DNA from: CAXMNX01 sp964194845 | Lineage (GTDB): Bacteria > Pseudomonadota > Alphaproteobacteria > Rhodobacterales > Rhodobacteraceae | Assembly (NCBI GenBank): GCA_964194845.1 | Contig: CAXMNX010000054.1 | Span: 1 to 64,000 of the forward strand | Reading direction: 5' to 3' | DNA length: 64,000 bases | In this document: positions 52,747-61,432 of the stretch, piece after piece | Layout of the letters: each line of letters opens with the position of its first letter | Numbering within the stretch: the stretch's first letter is position 1 | Made by a program: the position numbers and the translations under genes | The notes under the pieces: model-generated | What the model was told of the DNA's origin: nothing | The model's input: the letters and a program-made list of their open reading frames with translations, nothing else | Database searches by the model: none

Positions 52747-53481
52747 ATGCGGCTCGATCACGCGACATGGCCCGAGGTTGAAGACTATCTCAGACGAAAT
52801 CGCGGCATCATCCTGCCTGTCGGCTCCACCGAACAACATGGACCCATGGGGCTGATTGGCACCGACGCACTTTGCGCCGAGGCAATCTCGCAGCAGGCGG
52901 CGGACAAGGCCGACGCCTGCGTCGCACCGACGCTCTGCTACACGCCCGCGCCCTTCAACACCGGCTTTCCCGGAACAATCTCGGTTTCCGAGGCAACGTT
53001 CAGCGCGCTTTTCGCTGAAGTTTTGGCAGGACTACAGGCGCAGGGGTTTACCCGCGTGTTCGTCCTGAACGCCCACGGCGCAAATCTGGCGCCAATGCGC
53101 GCCGTAGTCGATGCAGGCCCGCCGGGCCAAGTCTGCATCAAAAGCTGGTGGGACTATCCAACAGTCAACGAGCTTCGCCGTGATTACTACGGCGATTGGG
53201 AAGGTATGCACGCCACGCCGTCCGAAGTCGCGATCACCCAGGCGCTTTACCGAAGTATCCCTCCCGGCGATGCGATCAACCCGCCCCGCAAACTGACACC
53301 CGACGAGATTAAGGAACGCGCGGGTGATCGCCACGGTTCGCCGGAAAAACACCGCGCCGAATTCCCCGACGGCCGCGTCGGATCGCACTCTGCACTTGCA
53401 AGCCCCGAACACGGTGCCAGTATTCTGAAAGCTGCCACCGATGCCTTGGCCGCCGACTTTACCGAATTTGCGGCGACCTAA
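52747..53481 (+). CDS. Creatininase family amidohydrolase
   Basis: 244 residues from ATG 52747; a GTG at 52738 is the longer option. Family motifs: LPVGSTEQHGPMGLIGTDAL (metal-binding Glu and His), VFVLNAHGANLAPM, and MHATPSEVAITQ (catalytic-region His/Glu). Members hydrolyse creatinine or small formamides such as FAPy intermediates. It is followed 37 bp later by an enoyl-CoA hydratase gene and preceded by the amino-acid transporter. Its true substrate is probably a cyclic or linear amide made in this cluster (inference). Confidence 0.88.
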   Translation: MRLDHATWPEVEDYLRRNRGIILPVGSTEQHGPMGLIGTDALCAEAISQQAADKADACVAPTLCYTPAPFNTGFPGTISVSEATFSALFAEVLAGLQAQGFTRVFVLNAHGANLAPMRAVVDAGPPGQVCIKSWWDYPTVNELRRDYYGDWEGMHATPSEVAITQALYRSIPPGDAINPPRKLTPDEIKERAGDRHGSPEKHRAEFPDGRVGSHSALASPEHGASILKAATDALAADFTEFAAT

Positions 53482-53518
53482 GTTGGTGCCAGCGCTGAGT
53501 AACACGCAGGAGGGGCTG

Positions 53519-54331
53519 ATGTCCGATGACATAGTGATCGAAAAACGGGATGGTGCGGTTGCCCGACTGACGCTCAACCGGCCGGGAGCGCGCAACAGCC
53601 TGTCGCTCGATCTGATCAACCGCCTATTCGACGCGATTACAGAACTGGGGGCGTCCAAGGACGTGCATGTCATCGTTATCGCTGCCGCCGGTCCCGGCTA
53701 TTGCGCGGGCCACGACCTGAAAGAACTGACGGCGGCACGGGCAGCGGCGGACAAAGGGCGCGCCTTCTTCGAAGATACGATGGACAAATGCGCCCGCCTG
53801 ATGATGGCGATTGTTAAATGTCCCAAGCCCGTAATTGCCGAAGTTCACGGCGTCGCCACGGCAGCTGGCTGCCAGCTTGTCGCAAGCTGCGATCTGGCCG
53901 TCGCCTCGGACGCCGCGCAATTTGCAACGCCCGGCGTCAATATCGGGCTCTTCTGCTCGACCCCGATGGTGGCATTGTCGCGGAACGTGGGCCGCAAGGC
54001 GGCGATGAAAATGCTGCTGACCGGTGATCTTGTCAACGCCGCAGACGCCGCAAGGATCGGCCTGGTGAACGACGTCGTCGCCGCGACCGAACTCAGGTCC
54101 GCCACCGACAGCCTGGCCCGCCAGATCGCGGCAAAACCGCCCGCGACGCTCCGCATCGGCAAGGAAGCCTTCTATCAGCAGGTCGAGATGCCGCTGCCGG
54201 ATGCCTACCGCCACGCGTCCGAGGTTATGGTGATGAACATGCTGGAACCCGACGCCGAAGAAGGCATTGGCGCATTCATTGATAAACGCGCGCCCGCCTG
54301 GCGCCCGCTGACCGACGCAAACGAAGACTGA
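53519..54331 (+). CDS. Enoyl-CoA hydratase/isomerase family protein (ECHDC3-like)
   Basis: 270 residues from ATG 53519 (AGGAGGGG upstream). Crotonase fold: LTLNRPGARNSLS, first oxyanion-hole segment GPGYCAGHDLKEL, second one GVATAAGCQLVASCDLAVASDAAQF, and INVGLFCSTP-like NIGLFCSTP. Hydratase catalytic Glu residues are not obvious at the usual positions (AGCQL in place of AGGGxE), as in ECHDC2/3-type proteins of uncertain activity. Probably co-transcribed with the creatininase gene. Confidence 0.9.
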   Translation: MSDDIVIEKRDGAVARLTLNRPGARNSLSLDLINRLFDAITELGASKDVHVIVIAAAGPGYCAGHDLKELTAARAAADKGRAFFEDTMDKCARLMMAIVKCPKPVIAEVHGVATAAGCQLVASCDLAVASDAAQFATPGVNIGLFCSTPMVALSRNVGRKAAMKMLLTGDLVNAADAARIGLVNDVVAATELRSATDSLARQIAAKPPATLRIGKEAFYQQVEMPLPDAYRHASEVMVMNMLEPDAEEGIGAFIDKRAPAWRPLTDANED

Positions 54332-54413
54332 GCGAGGTTCTTACAAATATATTACCGGGCCGCAGACCGCAATACTCGCCACGTCGCGTTTAGCAGGCTA
54401 TGGTTTTCTAATC

Positions 54414-54434
54414 GGACACGAAATTAACGTGTCC
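54414..54434 (+). promoter_or_regulatory. Inverted repeat upstream of Fe3+-type ABC operon
   Basis: GGACACG-AAATTAA-CGTGTCC, 7-bp perfect arms around 7 nt, lies 75 bp before the start at 54509. It is suited to a dimeric repressor or activator of the operon 54509-58825. No regulator gene is adjacent. Confidence 0.45.
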
Positions 54435-54508
54435 ATCGCGCGCGCTAGCCGCGCAGGTTATTGTTTTGAAGCGGTCAAAAGGCCGAAAAAATAAGTGGGA
54501 GGAAAGAC

Positions 54509-55534
54509 ATGAGGAACATTAAAACAGTCATTGGCGTATCGGCCATTGCGCTAAGCTCTGCTGCCGGATCGGCCTATGCCGCCGACCTGACACTCTATTG
54601 CAGCGCGGACGACGAGTTCTGCCAGGTAATGGCGCGCGGCTTCGAGGCTGCAACCGGCATTGACGTCAACATGACGCGCAAAAGCTCTGGCGAAACGTTT
54701 GCCCAGGTGAAAGCGGAATCATCGAACCCCAAAGGCGACGTCTGGTGGGGCGGTACCGGTGACCCGCATCTGCAAGCTGCCGAAGAAGGGCTGACCATGG
54801 CTTATGTCTCGCCGATGCGCGGCGAATTGCACCCCTGGGCACTGGGGCAGGCGGAAGCGGCCAATAACAAGACCATCGGTATTTATCTCGGCGTGCTGGG
54901 CTATGGCTATAACACCGAGATCATGCAGGCCAACAACCTGCCGCTACCAACCTGCTGGGCGGATCTGCTCGACCCGGTCTACAAGGGTCACATCCAGATG
55001 GCGAACCCGAACTCGTCAGGCACTGCCTATACGACGCTGGCCACCATTGTGCAGATTTTCGGCGAGGACGAGGGCTTTGAGTTCATGAAGGGCCTGCACG
55101 CCAATATCAACCAATACACCAAGTCAGGCTCTGCCCCAATCAAGGCGGCGGCGCGCGGTGAAAACACCATCGGCGTTGCGTTCCTGCACGGCGTGGTGAA
55201 GCAAGCGGTCTCCGGTTTTCCGGTGGACGGCGTGGCGCCTTGCGAAGGCACCGGATACGAGATCGGCTCGATGAGCATCATCGACGGTGCGCGCAATCCA
55301 GAAGAAGCCAAGATGTTCTATGACTGGGCATTGAGTGCTGAGGCGCAGTCGGAAGCGTGGAAGGTCAAGTCGTTCCAGGTGCCGTCGAATGTCAGCGCCG
55401 AAAGTTCGCCGCTGGCGCCGGATCCGGCAGCGATCAAACTGATCGATTATGACTTCAAGTTGTACGGCTCCAGCGACGAACGCAAGCGGCTGCTTCAGAA
55501 GTGGGACGAAGAGGTCTCGGTGCTGCCGCAGTAA
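54509..55534 (+). CDS. ABC transporter substrate-binding protein, Fe3+/small-anion type
   Basis: 341 residues (GGGAGG upstream). Signal peptide to about SAYAAD. The fold is that of FbpA/PhnS-type receptors: LTLYCSADDEFCQVMARGFEAATGIDVNMTRKSSGETFAQVKAE, GDVWWGGTGDPHLQAAEEGL, CWADLLDPVYKGHIQMANPNSSGTAY. It lacks an evident FbpA Tyr-Tyr iron pair, so an organic or phosphonate ligand is as likely as iron. First gene of a three-gene importer; 3 nt before the permease. Confidence 0.9.
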   Translation: MRNIKTVIGVSAIALSSAAGSAYAADLTLYCSADDEFCQVMARGFEAATGIDVNMTRKSSGETFAQVKAESSNPKGDVWWGGTGDPHLQAAEEGLTMAYVSPMRGELHPWALGQAEAANNKTIGIYLGVLGYGYNTEIMQANNLPLPTCWADLLDPVYKGHIQMANPNSSGTAYTTLATIVQIFGEDEGFEFMKGLHANINQYTKSGSAPIKAAARGENTIGVAFLHGVVKQAVSGFPVDGVAPCEGTGYEIGSMSIIDGARNPEEAKMFYDWALSAEAQSEAWKVKSFQVPSNVSAESSPLAPDPAAIKLIDYDFKLYGSSDERKRLLQKWDEEVSVLPQ

Positions 55535-55537
55535 CAC

Positions 55538-57748
55538 GTGAACGCTGTAACTTCTAAAGACCGCACCCACCCGGCGCTCCTTTTCTGGATCATCGCCGGG
55601 TGGGTCGGATTCCTGGTGATCCCCTGGTACGGGATCGAAGATTTCTGGACCTTCGAATGGCTGATCGACGGCTATCCGCTTGATGACGACTACGCGCCCG
55701 CTGCGTTCCTGATCGGGCAGGGCGAAAAGCTCTGGCTGGCACCCATCGCACTGCCGCTTTTGCTGTCGCTGGTGGCACTTGGCCGTCCAAAGACCGATCC
55801 GCTTTATTCGCAATCCCTGATCATTGCCGGCGCGCTCGGGTTCGCCTTGATAATCGCGCAGGGCTTCGGGATCGGCCTTCGCGGCTTCAATTACCAGTGG
55901 CTGACGGCGCTTTTCGGCGATCTGGGCGACCGTCAGTTCGGCATGGGATATGGCGCGCTCATTGTCACGACCGCGTTTCTGTTCCTCTTCACCCAAGGCA
56001 TCGCCGCGCGCGGGGCGGTCAACGGCGATGTCTTCGTCGTCGGCGCAATCGCTGGCGTGATCGTGATCGTCACAATCTTCGTCTTCTTCCCGATCGCCAA
56101 GATGCTGATTGCGGCGTTCATAACCGAGGATGGCGGGTATTCGGCCAATGTTTTTACTTCGAAGTTCTTTGACAGCCGGATCTGGGGTCTGGGATGTCTG
56201 CGCGGGGTGCGCTGCGGCGTGGCGTGGAACTCGCTGTTTCTGGCGATCATTGTCGGCGTCGTCACCACAGCACTCGGTCTGGTATTCGCACTGGTCGTTA
56301 CCCGGTCCGGCTTCAGGTACAAGCGCGGGCTCAGGGCGCTTACGGTTCTGCCGATCATCACGCCGCCTTTCGTAATCGGGCTGGCGTTGATCCTGCTTTT
56401 AGGCCGCTCCGGTTCTGTCACCGTGTTTTTCGCCGATCTGTTCGGGATCCAGCCAACGCGATGGTTTTATGGAATGCCTGGGCTGCTGATTGCGCAGACA
56501 CTGGCCTTTACACCGATCGCCTTTCTGGTGCTGATCGGCGTGGTCGAGGGCGTCAGCCCGTCGATGGAGGAAGCCGCCCAGACCCTGCGGGCGAATAGAT
56601 GGCAAGTCTTTCGCACGGTTTCCCTGCCACTGATGCGTCCGGGGCTGGCGAATGCGTTTTTGCTCGGGTTCATCGAAAGCATGGCCGATTTCGGCAATCC
56701 GCTGGTGCTGGGCGGCAATTTCAACGTACTGTCGACGGACATTTTCTTTGCCATTGTCGGGGCGCAATACGATCAGGGTCGCGCGGCGGTGCTGGCGATG
56801 GTGTTGCTGTTCTTCACGCTTTCGGCGTTTTACGCCCAGCGTGTCTGGCTGGGCAAGAAAAGCTATACGACGGTCACCGGCAAGGGCGATGCGGGCGTAC
56901 ACCCGCTGATGCCAAAGCGGCTGTCACTGCCGGTATTCGCGATTGCCGCGATCTGGGGCAGCTTTACCATTATCGTCTACGGCATGATCCTATACGGCAG
57001 CTTTGTTGAGCTTTGGGGGGTGAACAATTCACTGACCTTTAAACATTACCTCACCGCCTTCAGGGTGGGCTATAACGATTTTGGAATTCAGTGGATCGGT
57101 TCGGCGTGGGACAGCTTCTGGACCACAATTCAGATCGCCGCCATCGCCGCACCGCTGACCGCCGCCGTGGGCCTCGTCACCGCCTACCTGCTGACGCGGC
57201 AGAATTTTGCGGGCAAGAATGCCTTCGAATTTGGCACCATGCTCAGCTTCGCAATCCCCGGCACGGTAATCGGCGTCAGCTATATCCTCGCCTTCAACGT
57301 GCCACCAATCGAGATCACCGGCACCGGCATCATCCTTGTCGTCAGCTTCATCTTCCGAAACATGCCCGTCGGCGTCCGCGCCGGCATCGCCTCGATGAGC
57401 CAACTGGACAAGTCGCTCGACGAATCCTCGCTGACGCTTGGCGCCAACAGCTGGCAAACGTTCCGCCGCGTAATCCTGCCGCTTCTTCGACCCGCAATCC
57501 TTGCCGCGTTGGTCTATAGTTTTGTGCGGGCAATGACCGCAATTTCCGCTGTAATTTTCCTTGTTTCGGCGAAATACAACATGGCGACCAGTTACATTAT
57601 TGGCCGCGTCGAAAACAACGACTACGGCCTTGCCATCGCCTATTCGACGACTTTGATTCTCGTAATGCTGGTGGCGGTGGGGATGCTCCAGCTTTTGGTG
57701 GGAAAAACGCAGATTGGTCGTCGCAGCCAGTTTGGAACGGGGGGATAA
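55538..57748 (+). CDS. ABC transporter permease, duplicated (FbpB/AfuB type) with extra N-terminal membrane region
   Basis: 736 residues from GTG 55538. Two binding-protein-dependent transport domains are fused (about 220-450 and 530-730), each with an EAA loop (SMEEAAQTLRANRWQVFRTVSLPLMRPGL and SLDESSLTLGANSWQTFRRVILPLLRPAI). Ahead of them are about 170 extra residues with four hydrophobic helices, making the protein about 150-200 residues longer than standard FbpB-type permeases (roughly 500-570). It works with the neighbouring binding protein and ATPase. Confidence 0.92.
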   Translation: MNAVTSKDRTHPALLFWIIAGWVGFLVIPWYGIEDFWTFEWLIDGYPLDDDYAPAAFLIGQGEKLWLAPIALPLLLSLVALGRPKTDPLYSQSLIIAGALGFALIIAQGFGIGLRGFNYQWLTALFGDLGDRQFGMGYGALIVTTAFLFLFTQGIAARGAVNGDVFVVGAIAGVIVIVTIFVFFPIAKMLIAAFITEDGGYSANVFTSKFFDSRIWGLGCLRGVRCGVAWNSLFLAIIVGVVTTALGLVFALVVTRSGFRYKRGLRALTVLPIITPPFVIGLALILLLGRSGSVTVFFADLFGIQPTRWFYGMPGLLIAQTLAFTPIAFLVLIGVVEGVSPSMEEAAQTLRANRWQVFRTVSLPLMRPGLANAFLLGFIESMADFGNPLVLGGNFNVLSTDIFFAIVGAQYDQGRAAVLAMVLLFFTLSAFYAQRVWLGKKSYTTVTGKGDAGVHPLMPKRLSLPVFAIAAIWGSFTIIVYGMILYGSFVELWGVNNSLTFKHYLTAFRVGYNDFGIQWIGSAWDSFWTTIQIAAIAAPLTAAVGLVTAYLLTRQNFAGKNAFEFGTMLSFAIPGTVIGVSYILAFNVPPIEITGTGIILVVSFIFRNMPVGVRAGIASMSQLDKSLDESSLTLGANSWQTFRRVILPLLRPAILAALVYSFVRAMTAISAVIFLVSAKYNMATSYIIGRVENNDYGLAIAYSTTLILVMLVAVGMLQLLVGKTQIGRRSQFGTGG

Positions 57749-57751
57749 ACC

Positions 57752-58825
57752 ATGACCCAGGGGATCATCCACGGAAAGGCAGCACCCGTTTCATTCCGGG
57801 GCGTGACCAAAGTCTACGGCAAGGACGTTGTCGCTGTCGACGATATCGATCTTGAGATTGACGCGGGGAAACTCGTCACCCTTCTTGGCCCATCGGGCTG
57901 CGGCAAGACCACGACGCTCAGAATGATCGCCGGGCTGGAAATGGCAACGACGGGGAAAATATTCATTGATGACAAGGATGTAACACAACTTCCCGCGACC
58001 GACCGCGATGTCTCCATGGTGTTTCAGTCCTATGCGCTGTTCCCGCATATGTCAGTGCTGGAAAACGTGTCCTACGGACTGACGTTTTCAGGATTTGCAA
58101 AGGCCGAGGCGCGGGAAAAGGCGCTTGCCGGGCTTGATCTTGTCGGGCTGAAAGGCTTCGACAATCGCCTGCCCAGCGAACTTTCCGGCGGTCAGCAGCA
58201 ACGGGTCGCGGTGGCGCGCGCGCTGGTGCTGGAGCCTCAGGTTCTGCTGTTTGACGAACCACTTTCAAACCTCGACGCCAAGCTCCGCCGCCAGGTCCGC
58301 GAAGACATCCGCGCCATCCAGCAAGACCTCGGCCTCACCGTCGTCTACGTCACCCACGATCAGGAAGAAGCGCTCGCCGTTTCAGACGAAATTGTCGTGA
58401 TGCGCAACGCCTCGATCGCGCAAAAGGGCACACCGCGCGAATTGTATGACGCCCCCGCCGACAGCTTTGTTGCCGATTTCATCGGCGAGGCGAACCTGAT
58501 CCCGTGCGAAGTGCTTTCGGTCAGCGACGGCACGGCGGAAGTGTCAATCGGCGGCTTTCTCCACAAACTGCCCGCCCGCGATCACCCACCCGGCCCGTCG
58601 ATACTGGCGGTTCGGCCTTCGCGCCTTGTCGTCGATGCCGCGCAGGGATTTGAGGTGACCGTCAGCAAGGCCACTTACGTCGGCAATCGCATGGAATACA
58701 CGCTCGATGCCGATTTCGGGTCGATATTCGCCGTCCACGAGGCCGTCGATGTACCGCTTGAATCAGGCCGAAAAATCAACGTCGGCTTCGCCGCCCGCGG
58801 CCCGGTTCTGGTCAAGCAGGGCTAG
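57752..58825 (+). CDS. ABC transporter ATP-binding protein (PotA/FbpC type)
   Basis: 357 residues. Walker A GPSGCGKTT, signature LSGGQQQR, Walker B VLLFDEPLSNLDAK, switch His in VTHDQEEALAVSD. A C-terminal TOBE-like domain follows (about 270-350). It begins 3 nt after the permease and completes the importer. Confidence 0.95.
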   Translation: MTQGIIHGKAAPVSFRGVTKVYGKDVVAVDDIDLEIDAGKLVTLLGPSGCGKTTTLRMIAGLEMATTGKIFIDDKDVTQLPATDRDVSMVFQSYALFPHMSVLENVSYGLTFSGFAKAEAREKALAGLDLVGLKGFDNRLPSELSGGQQQRVAVARALVLEPQVLLFDEPLSNLDAKLRRQVREDIRAIQQDLGLTVVYVTHDQEEALAVSDEIVVMRNASIAQKGTPRELYDAPADSFVADFIGEANLIPCEVLSVSDGTAEVSIGGFLHKLPARDHPPGPSILAVRPSRLVVDAAQGFEVTVSKATYVGNRMEYTLDADFGSIFAVHEAVDVPLESGRKINVGFAARGPVLVKQG

Positions 58826-58836
58826 GAAGGGTGGGA

Positions 58837-58866
58837 AAGGGTCAGGTTGGGCCGAACTTGACCCTT
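58837..58866 (+). terminator. Strong hairpin after the Fe3+-type ABC operon
   Basis: A 12-bp stem with one G-U pair (58837-58848 with 58855-58866) and a GGGCCG loop begins 12 nt after the ATPase stop codon. No T-tract follows, so it may end transcripts poorly or mark their 3' ends. The rest of 58867-59055 shows no gene I can support. Confidence 0.45.
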
Positions 58867-59055
58867 GCCCGGTGCGCCCGCCTTGGGGCCGGGCGGTTAC
58901 GATCTTTCGTGCACTTCGCCCAAGCATCACTATGCTTCGGCGCCCATACAAAGCGTCCGTTTGCGTCCATAACGGCAAAAAACTTCGCCTTGTAATTAGC
59001 AGGAATCAGGGCAACCTGAGCTTCAGCCAAAATCGAGATTAAAAGTCTCATTAAA

Positions 59056-60678
59056 ATGAATTTCCTGGGGGACTTATTGGAGGTCGACTTCGTAATCGTC
59101 GGTGCCGGGTCAGCCGGATGCGTCTTGGCGAACCGCTTGTCGGCGGATGGTCGATTTCGCGTGTTATTGCTGGAAGCAGGCCCCAAGGATACCAATCCCT
59201 GGATCCACATCCCCGTCGGATACTTCAAAACGATGGGAAATCCGAACATCGACTGGAACTACAAAACACAATCCGATCCGGGGCTAGCCGGGCGGTCAAT
59301 TCCCTGGCCGCGCGGGCGCGTTCTGGGTGGCTCCAGCTCGATCAACGGGCTGCTTTACGTGCGCGGCCAGCCGCAGGACTACGACGCCTGGGCGCAAATG
59401 GGCAACACCGGCTGGTCGTGGGCCGACGTGCTGCCATACTTCAAGCGGTCCGAGACATGGAAGGGCCCAAACGGCGGGGACGTTCGTGGCACTGACGGAC
59501 CGCTTTCCGTTCAGACATCACGGCTCAAGCGCCAGATCATCGACGTTTGGGTCGATGCCGCCGCCGCTGCGGGCTACAAACGCACAGATGATTACAACGA
59601 CGTCGATCAGGAAGGCGTCGGCTATTTCCAGCTGACGATGATCGGGGGCCGTCGTTGCTCGTCCGCGGTGGCCTATCTCAAACATGCGCGGACGCGCAGG
59701 AACCTGAAAATCCTGACCAACACTCAAGCTGAAAAGGTGCTGATCGAAGACGGTCGCGCGGTCGGTGTTCGGGCGCGGATCGACGGCCAAATGACCCACA
59801 TTCGCGCCCGCATCGAAGTTATCCTGTCTGCCGGAGCAATCGGCTCGCCGCAGATCTTGATGCTGTCGGGGTTAGGCGCCGGGGAAGAGTTACAGCCATT
59901 TGGAATCGAAGCGCACACCGACTTGCCGGGCGTCGGCAAAAATCTTCGGGATCATTTGCAAGCGCGTACAGTCTTCAAAACCGATCTTCCGACGATCAAT
60001 GCCGAAACCTCGAACCTGCTGAAACAGGCGATGATCGCAGTCCAATATGCCCTCACGCGGCGCGGTCCGATGACCATGGCGGCGTCGCTTGGCACCGGGT
60101 TCCTCAAAACCGAAAACCATCTGGAAACCCCGGATATCCAGTTCCATATTCAACCGTGGAGCGCTGAAAACCCGTCCGAAGGCCCCCACGAATTTTCTGC
60201 CTTCACCGCCTCGGTGCTCCAGCTTCGCCCCGAAAGCACCGGGCATCTTGAACTGACATCGCCCGATATCGACGACCATCCGGCGATCCATCCCAATTAC
60301 CTCGCCACCGACACCGACTGCCGGACCCTCGTCAGCGGCATCAAAGTCGCGCGCAAGATAGCCGCACACGAGCCGCTGAAATCACACATCACCGAAGAAC
60401 ACGCGCCCGGCGCGGGCGTGGCCGAAGATGACGACGATGCCATTCTGGATTGGGCGCGCCGGACAGCCGTGACCATTTATCACCCGACAGGAACCTGCAA
60501 AATGGGAAGCGATCCCATGGCCGTGGTCGATGCAAGGCTGCGGGTCCACGGAATTGACGGGCTTCGCGTCGCGGATTGCTCGATCATGCCGCAGATTGTC
60601 AGCGGCAACACCAACGCGCCCGCCATCATGATCGGGGAAAAAGCCTCTGACATGATCCTGGAGGACGCCCGCGCATGA
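59056..60678 (+). CDS. GMC family FAD oxidoreductase (choline dehydrogenase-like)
   Basis: 540 residues. FAD motif FVIVGAGSAGCVLANRLS, GMC signatures RGRVLGGSSSINGLLYVRG and GAIGSPQILMLSGLG, catalytic His in VTIYHPTGTCKMG and the C-terminal NTNAPAIMIGEKASD. It oxidises an alcohol; BetA (choline) is one member, but other alcohols are equally possible. ATG 59056 has no ribosome site; TTG 59077 (MEVDFVIVG) has GGGGGAC just before it and fits relatives better. It overlaps the TerC gene by 4 bp. Confidence 0.9.
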   Translation: MNFLGDLLEVDFVIVGAGSAGCVLANRLSADGRFRVLLLEAGPKDTNPWIHIPVGYFKTMGNPNIDWNYKTQSDPGLAGRSIPWPRGRVLGGSSSINGLLYVRGQPQDYDAWAQMGNTGWSWADVLPYFKRSETWKGPNGGDVRGTDGPLSVQTSRLKRQIIDVWVDAAAAAGYKRTDDYNDVDQEGVGYFQLTMIGGRRCSSAVAYLKHARTRRNLKILTNTQAEKVLIEDGRAVGVRARIDGQMTHIRARIEVILSAGAIGSPQILMLSGLGAGEELQPFGIEAHTDLPGVGKNLRDHLQARTVFKTDLPTINAETSNLLKQAMIAVQYALTRRGPMTMAASLGTGFLKTENHLETPDIQFHIQPWSAENPSEGPHEFSAFTASVLQLRPESTGHLELTSPDIDDHPAIHPNYLATDTDCRTLVSGIKVARKIAAHEPLKSHITEEHAPGAGVAEDDDDAILDWARRTAVTIYHPTGTCKMGSDPMAVVDARLRVHGIDGLRVADCSIMPQIVSGNTNAPAIMIGEKASDMILEDARA

Positions 60679-61343
60679 TCGACGCCGCACTGGATTTCGG
60701 ACAGATAATCGTCGCGGACCTGATCCTCAGCGGTGACAATGCGCTGATCATCGGCATGGCGGCGGCCGGTCTGTCGCCCGACCTGCGACGGCGCGCAATC
60801 ATCTATGGCATGGTCATTGCGGCGGTGCTGCGGATCTTATTTGCCATCGTTGCGACCAGCCTGCTTGGCATTCCGGGGTTGCTGTTTATTGGCGGGCTGT
60901 TGCTAATCTGGGTGTGCTGGCGGCTTTTCTTCGAGATAAAGGGCGAAGTCGAAGAGGGCGCGGTCCTTGCGATGGAAGCCGCAGACGATCCGGGCAGCGG
61001 TTATACCGGCCCGCCGCGCCGAACCATGGCATCAGCGCTGATATCCATCACAATCGCCGACGTCTCGATGTCACTGGACAATGTTCTGGCAGTTGCAGCG
61101 ATTGCCGACGGCGACAAGATGCTCTTGGTTTTCGGTCTTGGCCTTGCCATTCTGTTGATGGCTTGCGCGGCAACTATCATCATGAAAGTACTCACGAAAT
61201 ACCCCTGGATATCGTGGCTGGGGCTGGTGGTTCTGCTCTATGTCGCGGGCGAAATGCTGTTCCGCGGCGCGTTTGACGCCGACCTTGGGGTCGGGCCGAT
61301 GCTGGGCCTTTTCGAAGGCTGGCACATGGGAGACGCGCACTGA
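60675..61343 (+). CDS. TerC family integral membrane protein
   Basis: 222 residues, about seven hydrophobic helices. The conserved acidic membrane motifs are present: LSGDNALIIGMAAAGL and the second ADVSMSLDNVLAVAAIA, with SGDN/SLDN repeats probably binding metal ions. YceF/YkoY/TerC proteins are linked to Mn2+ handling and metalation of exported proteins. Translational overlap with the GMC gene (ATGA) shows co-expression but no obvious functional link. Confidence 0.88.
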   Translation: MIDAALDFGQIIVADLILSGDNALIIGMAAAGLSPDLRRRAIIYGMVIAAVLRILFAIVATSLLGIPGLLFIGGLLLIWVCWRLFFEIKGEVEEGAVLAMEAADDPGSGYTGPPRRTMASALISITIADVSMSLDNVLAVAAIADGDKMLLVFGLGLAILLMACAATIIMKVLTKYPWISWLGLVVLLYVAGEMLFRGAFDADLGVGPMLGLFEGWHMGDAH

Positions 61344-61432
61344 CCGCTAGAAGATCCAAAACGCAAACTGATCCAACACCGCCGGGGCAAAACCTTCATC
61401 GCCCGGCCTATCTCTCTGGTGGACAATAATAA

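Noticed and set aside
58842..59051. Possible 69-residue minus-strand ORF (starting MRLLISILAEAQ) between the ABC operon and the GMC gene
   Set aside because: It has no ribosome site and no recognised family, and it spans the hairpin at 58837-58866. Too weak to call a gene, though the intergenic space would allow one.
59056..60678. Calling the GMC oxidoreductase betA
   Set aside because: There is no betB, betI or choline transporter next to it, and GMC substrate range cannot be read from sequence.
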